This document shows positions 49,749 through 58,185 of a stretch of 64,000 nt of DNA, piece by piece. The stretch spans positions 277,460 through 341,459 of the forward strand of contig DALZZF010000003.1 in assembly GCA_031987605.1 (NCBI GenBank), read 5' to 3'. The number at the start of each line of letters is the position of its first letter. The stretch's first letter is position 1. The position numbers and the translations under genes were made by a program. The notes under the pieces were generated by a model, which saw only the letters and a program-made list of their open reading frames with translations, made no database searches and was not told where the DNA came from. This DNA is from JAFAGO01 sp031987605 (GTDB taxonomy: Bacteria > Bacteroidota > Bacteroidia > Flavobacteriales > Weeksellaceae).

Positions 49749-51815
49749 TTAATTGTTTTTCCTATAATAATCCACGGCACATTTCAGGAACTTTTTAAAA
49801 TCCTCTTTTGGCATATAGCCCGAAACCGGAGTATTGATGACTTTCTGATCCGGAGTAATCATTACATAATGCGGCTGAGAATTATTATTGAAATTCACCT
49901 GTTGAAACATGGACCAGCGATCTCCAACGGTTTTAATTTTTTTCATTTGTCCGCCTCCCATATCAATTTTGGTTTGCTCGTTTTCCGGCAACTCTTCTTT
50001 ATCATCCACATATACCGATGCAATAATCATTTCGTCATTCAATAAGGGTAAAATATCCGGTTGGCTCCACACAAACTCTTCCATTTTACGGCAGTTTTCG
50101 CAACCGTAACCTGTAAAATCAATAAGCAAGGGTTTGTTTTGTTTTTTTGCTTCTTCAATGGCTTCAAAATAATTATGATATAATGTTAAACCCAGAATGC
50201 CATCCGATTCACTATGGAAATAGCTTACATTCATCGGAGGCAAAATTCCACTCAGCATCTGAAGTTTTGGTTTATCGGAAGGAATAATTCCCCAAATCAG
50301 ATAGCCCAGAAATCCAATTCCCAGAAATCCAAGAATTTTTCTGGTCGTGGAAATTTTCGGCTTCAGATCGTCGTGCGGAAAGCGTATTTTTCCGAATAAA
50401 TACAACACCAGCCCAATTGCGATAAGAATCCAAAGCGCAATAAAAAGTTCTCTTTTCAACAGGAATGTTTTGGAAACCAAATCTGCTTTGGATAAAAATT
50501 TCAGCGCCAAAGCCAATTCAATGAATCCTAATACGACTTTTACTGTATTCATCCAACCGCCTGATTTTGGGAGATTTTGCAGCGCCTGTGGAAAAAGAGC
50601 CAGCAATCCAAAAACCAATGCCCAGGAAAATCCGAATCCTGCCAATGCAAAACTGAGCAAAGTGGGAACATTTTTGGCACCGGAAACAACTCCTCCCAAA
50701 AGACTTCCCAAAATTGGACCGGTACAGGAAAACGACACAATTACCAAAGTAAGCGCCATAAAAAATATTCCGATAATTCCTCCGGCTTCCTCCGCTTTTG
50801 AAGATTTATTGGCAATGGAACTTGGCAGCGTAATGTCGTAATATCCAAAGAAACTTAATGCAAAAAACAAGAAGATGGCAAAGAAGAAAATATTCAGCCA
50901 GATATTGGTGGAAATTTCGTTGAAGATATTCCCGGAAATCCCGTCAATAACATGAAACGGAACACTGAGTAAAACAAAAATTACCAGAATAAAAAATCCG
51001 TAAATAATGGCATCTCTTTTTCCTTTCGATTTGTCTTTTTTGCCTTTGGTAAAAAACGAAACGGTAAGTGGAATCATCGGGAAAACGCAAGGCGTAAGCA
51101 AAGCAATAAGCCCTCCTAAAAACCCAAGCAACAAGACAAGCCAGTTGCTGTTGTTATGTTTTTCCTGAATCGTTCCGCAATCTGCCAAAGGATTTTTATA
51201 ATCCAAAGAATTGATTTTCAACTCTTTTTGTTGTTGCTGATGCTGTTCTGCTGATATTGTTCCAACAGGAGAAGCAACGGGTACATTTGCTGTTGCTGAA
51301 TCCGTTGTTGTCGCAGTTTCCTGAATTTCAGTGGTTTTTTCGGATGGTAAAGTGCCGGCAAGCGTTTTTTCAAATTCCAGTGTATTGGGAGCCAGACACA
51401 TTCTGTCGTTGCAGGTTTGATATGTAATTTCAGCGGCAACCGTAGCTTGTTTTGAAGGATCCTTTACCTTAAATTTTTGCTTGAAAAGGGCTTTCCCTGC
51501 ATAATATACAATCTGTGCACCGAATGCTTCGGAATATTCGTCATGCTTTTTTCCAACTTCCTGCACTTTTCCCACAAGTTGAATCGGCTGTTTGGAGGAA
51601 ATTTTATATTCGGTAGGAATCCCTGAATCAGGAGGAAGATCTTTGGAATAGATGTGCCATCCTGCGTCCATTGTTGCAGTAAGCACGGCTTCATATTCAT
51701 CGTTTCCTAAAGGATTTACTTCAAATTTAAATTTTACAGGATCCTGAATCTGTGCATGGAAAAAAACAGAAAGAAAAGCGAAGAAGGAAAGAAAAAAAAT
51801 CTTTAAGTTACTCAT
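49749..51815 (-). CDS. dsbD: Thiol:disulfide interchange protein DsbD
   Basis: The 688-aa protein carries reducing power from cytosolic thioredoxin across the membrane. The three DsbD parts are present in order: a signal peptide and N-terminal periplasmic domain with C135/C140 (TCNDRMC), a Gln/Thr-rich linker, the eight-helix membrane domain with C243 (TPCVFPMIP) and C364 (SCTGPILG), and a C-terminal thioredoxin domain with C572/C575 (GYGCENCRKM). Length exceeds E. coli DsbD (565 aa), partly from an extra hydrophobic region before the thioredoxin domain. It is followed by a strong terminator. Upstream on the strand are DUF6029 and tlpA, but a terminator separates them. Confidence 0.93.
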   Translation of the reverse strand: MSNLKIFFLSFFAFLSVFFHAQIQDPVKFKFEVNPLGNDEYEAVLTATMDAGWHIYSKDLPPDSGIPTEYKISSKQPIQLVGKVQEVGKKHDEYSEAFGAQIVYYAGKALFKQKFKVKDPSKQATVAAEITYQTCNDRMCLAPNTLEFEKTLAGTLPSEKTTEIQETATTTDSATANVPVASPVGTISAEQHQQQQKELKINSLDYKNPLADCGTIQEKHNNSNWLVLLLGFLGGLIALLTPCVFPMIPLTVSFFTKGKKDKSKGKRDAIIYGFFILVIFVLLSVPFHVIDGISGNIFNEISTNIWLNIFFFAIFLFFALSFFGYYDITLPSSIANKSSKAEEAGGIIGIFFMALTLVIVSFSCTGPILGSLLGGVVSGAKNVPTLLSFALAGFGFSWALVFGLLALFPQALQNLPKSGGWMNTVKVVLGFIELALALKFLSKADLVSKTFLLKRELFIALWILIAIGLVLYLFGKIRFPHDDLKPKISTTRKILGFLGIGFLGYLIWGIIPSDKPKLQMLSGILPPMNVSYFHSESDGILGLTLYHNYFEAIEEAKKQNKPLLIDFTGYGCENCRKMEEFVWSQPDILPLLNDEMIIASVYVDDKEELPENEQTKIDMGGGQMKKIKTVGDRWSMFQQVNFNNNSQPHYVMITPDQKVINTPVSGYMPKEDFKKFLKCAVDYYRKNN

Positions 51816-51837
51816 TCTTATTTAAATTTTTTATTCA

Positions 51838-51865
51838 TAAAAAAGGCGGTAACAATTTCACCGCC
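51838..51865 (-). terminator. Intrinsic terminator between the DUF6029 gene and dsbD
   Basis: GGCGGT and ACCGCC form a 6-bp stem around a 9-nt loop, with a T-run on the minus strand, 28 bp after the DUF6029 stop. Confidence 0.85.
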
Positions 51866-51893
51866 TAAAATCTTATCAAATATATCAAATTAT

Positions 51894-53543
51894 TTAAAAT
51901 GTGGTGTTGATATTCAGGGTAAATCCTGTGTTTTCAGGAACCATTCTACAAACTCCGCCTACGCAAAGCAATCCTCCTCTTTGTCTGCCATAAGAAGCCT
52001 GAACTCTGGTTGAGTTTTTACGAAACACTACTCCTCCGGAATAGTAATGAATCTGCTCATCCTTATAATCATTGCCATAATTATAGAGGTCGTTAAGAAA
52101 GACCGACCAGTTCTTCAAAAAATTGAATTCAGTAAGTGCTGCAGCCCAGTTTTTGTAGGATGAATTTGCCCATTGATGCTGAACTTCTACTTTTAGTGAA
52201 CTTTTCTTGAATTTAATGATATTGTCGAATGCCACTGTCGATGCATATACACGCCCCGAAGTTTCCTGAATCCGATCCTGATTGTAATCCTGATAAATAT
52301 ACACCAATGCAGAGTTCCAACGGTCTGAAAGTTTTTTCCGCACGTCTACATTAAAATCAGAATAATACTTTTCGCCCCAGTTCCAAAAATCGGTTTCTAC
52401 GGTGTTGTAGTCTTCATATACACGGTATTTTCCTTTCAATCCATACCAGTTTGCAAAATTCAGGGAAATATTGGTTCCGTATTTTCCTCCGAATGTTGAT
52501 CCTTTTTTAAACTGATAATAAAAATCAAACTGGGAGCCTACTTCTCCGGCTTTTCTCTGCGGGAAAAAGGTCATTTGCGGCTGCGACTGATATACATAAA
52601 TGTTTGCCAGACTGTAATCGAACTGCTTGGTTAATGCCGGAACATAATTCACCAATGCCTGATTGAACTGGTTCCCGATCAGGTTTCGTTCTGAATAGAA
52701 ATTAAAATTTTCCAACCTTCTGATATTTCCGCTAAAGCCAAGCCCTTTTCGGGTATACCCAAACATTAAATTTACGGCATTCCCGGAAAAATAATTTACC
52801 GGATCCACATCAGTGGCCATTTTAATTGCATCTTTGGATTTATAGAGGTATTCCAGATTCAGAAAGAAATTTTTGTATTCATTATTAAGACGAACACCAT
52901 ATACATTCACATCTTTTGGCGGATTGGTGAAGTTTTCGTCTTCGCCCTCATGTTTATTCACAAAACTGAAGCCGACACTGGAACTGAATTTTTCGGTGTT
53001 AAATGCTTTTGCGAGTTGAAATTCTGCATCTACACCTGCAATGGTACTGTTTGACCAGTCAAAACCAATCCTTTGTTTTCCGTAGAGTGCTTTTACGGTA
53101 TAAAGATTATCCTGAGCGGTATATTTAACGCGTCCACCAACAATAGAGTTGGCAATTCCGAGCTGCCGGTCTTCCCAGGTACGAAATGCCAAACCGGATC
53201 CAAACTGGTCGTACACATGACCAAGGGTAACATCTAATCCCTTGTCATTATTATAGTTGGCATAAAACGTCCCCACATTTACGCCTTTAAAATCGGGATA
53301 ATAATTGAGCAATGCTTTGGGCTCATAAGATTCTACCTGAGCTCCGAAAGAAAACTTTCCGGTTTTGTAGGCTAAGGTAAGATAGGTATTTGAGCGAAAG
53401 CGTTCTTTTGCTTCATCTTCAGCAAGTTTAATCTTGTCATCATCAACGTAGTATTGATTATTAGATTCTAAACTTGCTGTGAATTGTGCATTTATAGCAG
53501 TATTGGCCAGCAAAAAAGCCAAAGGAAGTATTTTTATTTTCAT
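51894..53543 (-). CDS. DUF6029 family outer membrane beta-barrel-like protein
   Basis: The 549-aa exported protein has a signal peptide (ILPLAFLLANTAINAQ). Its body is made of alternating Tyr/Phe/Trp-rich strands and short Asn/Asp turns, as in outer membrane beta-barrels, and it ends in a C-terminal Phe (FTLNINTTF). The late YGRQRGGLLCVGGVCRMVPE with a Cys pair is, in my recollection, characteristic of DUF6029. Bacteroidota members are commonly neighbours of Omp28-like and TlpA genes. It starts 9 bp after tlpA, so they form one operon. Function is unknown; a link to extracytoplasmic thiol chemistry is an inference from context. Confidence 0.8.
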   Translation of the reverse strand: MKIKILPLAFLLANTAINAQFTASLESNNQYYVDDDKIKLAEDEAKERFRSNTYLTLAYKTGKFSFGAQVESYEPKALLNYYPDFKGVNVGTFYANYNNDKGLDVTLGHVYDQFGSGLAFRTWEDRQLGIANSIVGGRVKYTAQDNLYTVKALYGKQRIGFDWSNSTIAGVDAEFQLAKAFNTEKFSSSVGFSFVNKHEGEDENFTNPPKDVNVYGVRLNNEYKNFFLNLEYLYKSKDAIKMATDVDPVNYFSGNAVNLMFGYTRKGLGFSGNIRRLENFNFYSERNLIGNQFNQALVNYVPALTKQFDYSLANIYVYQSQPQMTFFPQRKAGEVGSQFDFYYQFKKGSTFGGKYGTNISLNFANWYGLKGKYRVYEDYNTVETDFWNWGEKYYSDFNVDVRKKLSDRWNSALVYIYQDYNQDRIQETSGRVYASTVAFDNIIKFKKSSLKVEVQHQWANSSYKNWAAALTEFNFLKNWSVFLNDLYNYGNDYKDEQIHYYSGGVVFRKNSTRVQASYGRQRGGLLCVGGVCRMVPENTGFTLNINTTF

Positions 53544-53552
53544 GGAGAGAAA

Positions 53553-54032
53553 TTACATCGCTTCTTTAACTTTATCAAACAAATCATCTTCATCTCCCGG
53601 AACATATCCTACATGAGAATAAATTAGTTTGTCTTTATAATAAACAAGCGTAGTCGGAACGTTATTGATATTCAATTGTCTTTTAATGGATTGTGAGGGA
53701 TCGAGTAAAATTTCATCAAACTCCCAGTTTTTCCCGTTCACCACGGTTTTTACTTTGTTCACGGTTCTCGGATCGTCAATTGAAACAGCCACGAAATTGA
53801 AATCTTTAGATGCTTTCCAGCCTTCTATTTTTTCATTTACATTTCCTAACTCTTCCATACAAGGAAGACACCATGTTGCCCAGAAACTAATAACCAAAGG
53901 TTTCTCATCATCCATTGTGTCGAGACTTATCGTTTTACCATCAATATTTTTTGCAGAAATGTTAGAAAGTGATTGCGCGTTTGAAAAAACAGAAATAGTA
54001 AGCAATCCAATTGCTAAAATAAAATTTCTCAT
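53553..54032 (-). CDS. TlpA family periplasmic thioredoxin
   Basis: The 159-aa exported thioredoxin-like protein has a signal peptide (MRNFILAIGLLTISVFSNAQ) and the active site C55-L-P-C58 in FWATWCLPCMEELGNV. The cis-Pro is in NINNVPTTLVYYK. TlpA/ResA-type proteins reduce specific envelope disulfides and usually receive electrons from DsbD or CcdA; a dsbD lies just downstream. The ATG at 54032 is chosen over a TTG 15 bp upstream; the -7-like TAATTTTG is at 54045-54052. The divergent Omp28-like gene starts only 42 bp away. Confidence 0.9.
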   Translation of the reverse strand: MRNFILAIGLLTISVFSNAQSLSNISAKNIDGKTISLDTMDDEKPLVISFWATWCLPCMEELGNVNEKIEGWKASKDFNFVAVSIDDPRTVNKVKTVVNGKNWEFDEILLDPSQSIKRQLNINNVPTTLVYYKDKLIYSHVGYVPGDEDDLFDKVKEAM

Positions 54033-54044
54033 TAATTTTTTTTT

Positions 54045-54070
54045 CAAAATTAAAAAAAAATGTACTTTTA
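54045..54070. promoter_or_regulatory. Compact divergent promoter region for tlpA and the Omp28-like lipoprotein gene
   Basis: The two ATGs (54032, minus; 54075, plus) are 42 bp apart. On the minus strand TAATTTTG (54045-54052) lies 12 bp before tlpA; on the plus strand TACTTTTA (54063-54070), one mismatch from TANNTTTG, lies 4 bp before the lipoprotein gene. The two promoters must overlap, implying joint control. Confidence 0.5.
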
Positions 54071-54074
54071 CACA

Positions 54075-55169
54075 ATGTTTAGAAAAAATCTTTTGAAAAG
54101 AATTGGTTATTCTTGGTTTTTAGTAGTATTCGTTGCTTTATTGGCAAACGCTTGTTCTGGTAATAGAAGTGATGAGGGGACTGATGTGGTAACTTATATA
54201 AAAGCATTTTCGAGTGAATCTTCTACCATTATCGGAAATACAATAAGTCTTAAAGCAACAGACAACCTTAATAATGATGTTACTTCACAAGCGCAGTTTT
54301 ATATTGATGGCGTTTTGAATGAAGATGGATCATCTTTTACACCATCACATAGCGGAAGCATTCAAATTGTTGCGAAAATGGACTCCTTTGAGAGTAAGCC
54401 GATTACGGTACAAGTGGAAGCCTTGACCGGAGTAAATTTTGTGCATAGAATTCTCTATGAAGATTTTACGGGAACTTGGTGTGGTAATTGCCCGATTGCA
54501 ACAGTACGTTACGAAAATCTGGTGGCTCAAAACAATAAAGCCGTATTTTTAGGTATACACGGTCCTCAAGGATCAGGAGATCCGTATTTTAATCCGACAG
54601 CACATAGTATAATTACCCAAAAAAATGTGTGGGGATTTCCAACGATTCTGATTAACGGTAAATATTCCTGGCCAACAAGCAATAATAATTATACGGATAT
54701 GTCTTTTCCACTGCAGTATCTACAGCCATACAGCAAAATAGGAATTGCCGTTAATACTCAACTTTCCGGAAATACGCTCCATGGTGAAGTTAAAGTGAGT
54801 TTTGCAGAAACGTATCAGAATTTGAAAATGACCATCTTCTTTGTAGAAACTGATTTGCACTATGCACAACACAATTATTTCAACGGTACGGGAGGAAAAC
54901 CTGTTTTTTATGATGGTCAGCCCATTATACCTAACTATGTACACCATAATGTAGTAAGGGACAACCTGACTGCTGTTGCAGGAGAAGCTATTCCGGTCGC
55001 TCAAACCCAAGAAAATGAGGTTTATACTAAAGGGGTTTCTTATACAATTCCCACAGGGATTGTAACTGGAAACACCAAACTGATTATCGTAATAACAGAC
55101 AGCAATGGTGTTGTTCTGAACACAAGAGAAGCGGTATGCGATACAGAAAACCCGGTTGAAATTATTTAA
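54075..55169 (+). CDS. Omp28-related lipoprotein with thioredoxin-like CxxC motif
   Basis: The 364-aa lipoprotein has a lipobox ending at C27 (FVALLANAC). Residues about 35-118 form an Ig-like domain (SLKATDNLNNDVTSQAQFYIDG). The Omp28/thioredoxin-like domain begins near residue 123 with LYEDFTGTWCGNCP (C136, C139), followed by a WGFPTILINGKY segment that supplies a cis-Pro-like loop. Omp28 of Porphyromonas is a surface protein of unclear role; the CxxC suggests disulfide exchange. It is the first gene of a rightward group of three. Confidence 0.82.
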   Translation: MFRKNLLKRIGYSWFLVVFVALLANACSGNRSDEGTDVVTYIKAFSSESSTIIGNTISLKATDNLNNDVTSQAQFYIDGVLNEDGSSFTPSHSGSIQIVAKMDSFESKPITVQVEALTGVNFVHRILYEDFTGTWCGNCPIATVRYENLVAQNNKAVFLGIHGPQGSGDPYFNPTAHSIITQKNVWGFPTILINGKYSWPTSNNNYTDMSFPLQYLQPYSKIGIAVNTQLSGNTLHGEVKVSFAETYQNLKMTIFFVETDLHYAQHNYFNGTGGKPVFYDGQPIIPNYVHHNVVRDNLTAVAGEAIPVAQTQENEVYTKGVSYTIPTGIVTGNTKLIIVITDSNGVVLNTREAVCDTENPVEII

Positions 55170-55241
55170 TAATTCATCCTTCCCCTAAAACCTTCTCGAA
55201 TGAAAAAACACTATTCCTGAAGGCTAAACAGTAAAAAGATT

Positions 55242-55265
55242 AACCTGTATTAAGATTTACAGGTT
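55242..55265. other. Hairpin between the Omp28-like lipoprotein and T9SS genes
   Basis: AACCTGTA and TACAGGTT form an 8-bp stem. There is no T-run, so it may be a processing or weak termination element. The 142-bp gap shows nothing else. Confidence 0.4.
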
Positions 55266-55311
55266 CCTGTGGTTTTAACTAAAACATTAACTTAATAAAT
55301 CTGTATAAAAA

Positions 55312-56049
55312 ATGAAAAAAAGAATTACTTTATTTGCTGCAATTTTTTGCTATTTTCTGGGATATTCTCAGATGAGTGTAAAGAAAACAGATGGAACAGA
55401 AATTCACGATGGAGATGTATTTACTTTTAATACCGTAGATGAAGAAACTGCTTCTCTGAAGTTTGCGGTTTACAATACCTCTTCAAATGAACCCATCAGT
55501 GCAAAAATTGAATGTACCTCCATCAGCAATTCAGACGGTCAGCCATTTCAATTTTGTTTTGGAGGATATTGCTACTTTGGAGTTTACGTAGGGCTTACAA
55601 ACCCTGGAGGTTCAGATGGATATTTAATTACGCCAGGAGGAAACAGTGGAGATTCTGACCACTTCTGGAATCTGAGAACTGAATCCACCACCGGACAATA
55701 TCCTATGGAATATAAATTCAAAATTTATATGACGGATCCACTCGGAAACGAAACGGGAGATCCAGTAAACATCACTTATAGATATACCGGAGCATTAGCC
55801 GTAAACGATGCCGAATCTCAAAATATACTTACCATCAAAAATACCGTTGTAAGTGACATCCTGAATATTGAAAGTAAAGTTGACACCAATCTTCAAGTTG
55901 TTGATTTTTCCGGAAAAGTGGTTTATACAGGGAAAATCTCAAAAGGAAGTAATGTAGTGAATTTGCAAAACCTTACAAAAGGATCATACATTGTAAACGC
56001 GGGTAACAAATCCGGCAAATCAATCAGCACCAAAATAATCAAGAAATAA
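55312..56049 (+). CDS. T9SS-sorted secreted protein of unknown function
   Basis: The 245-aa exported protein has a signal peptide (ITLFAAIFCYFLGYSQ), a beta-sandwich body with three cysteines (C68 in IECTSI, then FCFGGYCYFGVYVG) and a C-terminal T9SS type A sorting domain from about residue 173 (LTIKNTVVSDILNIE, LQVVDFSGKVVYTG, final STKIIKK). The cysteines are candidates for disulfide chemistry with its Omp28-type neighbours. It starts 8 bp before the next gene and should share its transcript. No family is recognised. Confidence 0.8.
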   Translation: MKKRITLFAAIFCYFLGYSQMSVKKTDGTEIHDGDVFTFNTVDEETASLKFAVYNTSSNEPISAKIECTSISNSDGQPFQFCFGGYCYFGVYVGLTNPGGSDGYLITPGGNSGDSDHFWNLRTESTTGQYPMEYKFKIYMTDPLGNETGDPVNITYRYTGALAVNDAESQNILTIKNTVVSDILNIESKVDTNLQVVDFSGKVVYTGKISKGSNVVNLQNLTKGSYIVNAGNKSGKSISTKIIKK

Positions 56050-56057
56050 ATTTAATT

Positions 56058-57926
56058 ATGAAAAAACTTTACGTAATCGCCTCTGCAATATTTTTTGCAA
56101 GTGGCATAGATGCACAAGTGCATTACTCTGAAAATTTTGAGTCGGGGAATGCCTCACAATGGAAAAAAACAGATCTCGACGGTGATGGTCGTATATTTGT
56201 TGTTACCAATGCAAGTACTCGTTACTCAGGTGTGGGGATTAGATCAATAGCCTCTTATTCTTGGTATAATCAGCCTCTTACACCTGACAATTTGATTTCT
56301 TCCGTTCCGATTACATTACCTTCCGGGCAAAGCAATCTTTTTCTGAAATATGACGTGGCATCTCAAGCTAATTCTGACGGTGCAGAGCATTATGCCGTAT
56401 ACATCACCACTTCCAATGATGCTGCAACTGTAATTGCTTCAACTCCTGTTTTTGAAGAAACACTTCCTGATGCAGGCAGTTTAATGGAGCGTACCATTGA
56501 TCTTTCCGCATATGCAGGACAGACTATCTATTTGTCTTACAGACACTATAATACTGTGAATAAGTATATGTTGCTTATTGACAACATAAAAGTGGAAACT
56601 TTGGCGACTAATGATGTTAAATTAGCATCCAGTACTCTACCTTCTTATATTCTTGTGAATACCCCGACTGATATTACCTATAATATTAAAAATCTTGGTG
56701 CCAATACAATTACATCGGTAGAATTGAACTGGAACGATGGAACCGACCATATTGCAACAGTTGCCACCAGTATTCCTCCAGGAGGAATTGTAGATTTGGC
56801 ACATCCAATAAAAGTAAACTACTCCGACCCTACACCTAAAAATATTGTTGCAACGGTTACAAAAATAAACAATACTGCTGATGCTAACCCAGCAGACAAT
56901 TCTGTTTCGCTTTCTACTATTGTAGCTTCGCAAATTGTACCTAAGAAAGTAGTTCTTGAAGAAGGAACAGGAACATGGTGTGTATGGTGTCCTAGAGGAG
57001 CTGTAGCCCTACATAAAGTAAATGAAGACTATCCAAATGATCAGGTAAGCGTTGCGGTGCATAACGGAGATCCAATGACAATTGCTGCTTATAATTCCGG
57101 AGCCGCTTTCAGTGGATTCCCAGGAATGAATGTTGACCGTCAACTGAAAGGAGTGGATGTAAGCCCAACGACAATCGGAAATTATGTGGTCACCAGAAAG
57201 GCAATGTTGACTCCTGTATTACTTGGTGGAAATTATACAATTGAAGGCTCAACATTAACCGCAAATGCGAGTGCACAGTTCTTTACCAATATGACGAATG
57301 CGAACTATAGACTTGCCGCTATCGTAATTGAAGATGGGGTGAAAGGAACTGCAGCCGGTTATAACCAGTACAATGCATATGCAGGAGGTGGAAACGGACC
57401 AATGGGCGGCTATGAAAGTCTTCCAAATCCTGTTCCAGCATCAATAATGGTTTACGACCATGTAGGTAGAGAACTTCTTGGAGGATATAATGGTCAGGAA
57501 GGTTCAGTTCCTACAACGATCACTGATCAACAGACAGTAAATTATACATTTACCTACACAATTCCTTCTACCTATAATCCAGAGAAAATACATGTTGCAT
57601 TGCTCTTGATTAATCAGGCTGATAAAACGGTTGTAAATGCTACACAATTGCAAAAAGGAGCGCTCGCAGTAAGTGAAGCCTCATTAGCAAAAACTACAAG
57701 CATCTATCCAAACCCTGCAAAATCTGATTTCAACCTTAAATTTGCGAAAGATGGGAAATACAATGTTGTGATTTACGATATGAGTGGTAAAGTAGCCGTG
57801 AATTACGGTAATGTTTCTACTTCCGGAAAAGTGGCAAACCTGCCAATCAAACTTCTTCCGGGTAAATACATTGTAAATATTTCTCAGGAAGGAATTTCTT
57901 ATAGCAAAGAACTTCTTGTAAAATAA
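56058..57926 (+). CDS. T9SS-sorted Omp28-type protein with choice-of-anchor J domain
   Basis: The 622-aa secreted protein is built of four parts: signal peptide (cleavage near residue 20), a choice-of-anchor J-like jelly roll (about 22-180; NFESGNASQWKKTDLDGDGR), a CARDB/Ig-like domain (about 185-290), and an Omp28 thioredoxin-like domain with EEGTGTWCVWCPRG (C308, C311) and FSGFPGMNVDR. A T9SS type A sorting domain occupies about 545-622 (SIYPNPAKSDFNLKF, VVIYDMSGKVAV, final SKELLVK). It is a larger, surface-delivered relative of the lipoprotein at 54075. A terminator follows. Confidence 0.85.
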   Translation: MKKLYVIASAIFFASGIDAQVHYSENFESGNASQWKKTDLDGDGRIFVVTNASTRYSGVGIRSIASYSWYNQPLTPDNLISSVPITLPSGQSNLFLKYDVASQANSDGAEHYAVYITTSNDAATVIASTPVFEETLPDAGSLMERTIDLSAYAGQTIYLSYRHYNTVNKYMLLIDNIKVETLATNDVKLASSTLPSYILVNTPTDITYNIKNLGANTITSVELNWNDGTDHIATVATSIPPGGIVDLAHPIKVNYSDPTPKNIVATVTKINNTADANPADNSVSLSTIVASQIVPKKVVLEEGTGTWCVWCPRGAVALHKVNEDYPNDQVSVAVHNGDPMTIAAYNSGAAFSGFPGMNVDRQLKGVDVSPTTIGNYVVTRKAMLTPVLLGGNYTIEGSTLTANASAQFFTNMTNANYRLAAIVIEDGVKGTAAGYNQYNAYAGGGNGPMGGYESLPNPVPASIMVYDHVGRELLGGYNGQEGSVPTTITDQQTVNYTFTYTIPSTYNPEKIHVALLLINQADKTVVNATQLQKGALAVSEASLAKTTSIYPNPAKSDFNLKFAKDGKYNVVIYDMSGKVAVNYGNVSTSGKVANLPIKLLPGKYIVNISQEGISYSKELLVK

Positions 57927-57961
57927 AATTCGTTGCTCCTGTTTTCAGGGTAACAAAAGCC

Positions 57962-57993
57962 AAAGCCGGAAGGGAAATCCTTTCGGCTTTTTC
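57962..57993 (+). terminator. Intrinsic terminator of the Omp28/T9SS gene group
   Basis: AAAGCCGGAAGG pairs with CCTTTCGGCTTT around GAAAT, followed by T residues. The rest of the 259-bp gap before glyS holds only the glyS promoter region. Confidence 0.88.
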
Positions 57994-58158
57994 ATTATCA
58001 TTTTTTCACAAAAACCATATCACATTCAACTTTCCTGTTTGAATTGAAAATCAATCCTATGATAAAATATTAACTTACCCTATTCAACCATAATTTGGAA
58101 TTAAGATGTCGGTACATGACCATACACTTTAAGTTACTATTTCTAAGTAAATTTCATT

Positions 58159-58166
58159 ACTTTTGC
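58159..58166 (+). promoter_or_regulatory. Putative -7 element of glyS
   Basis: TACTTTTG matches TANNTTTG, 19 bp before the ATG at 58186. Confidence 0.45.
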
Positions 58167-58185
58167 ACTCTAAAATCAAGCACTC

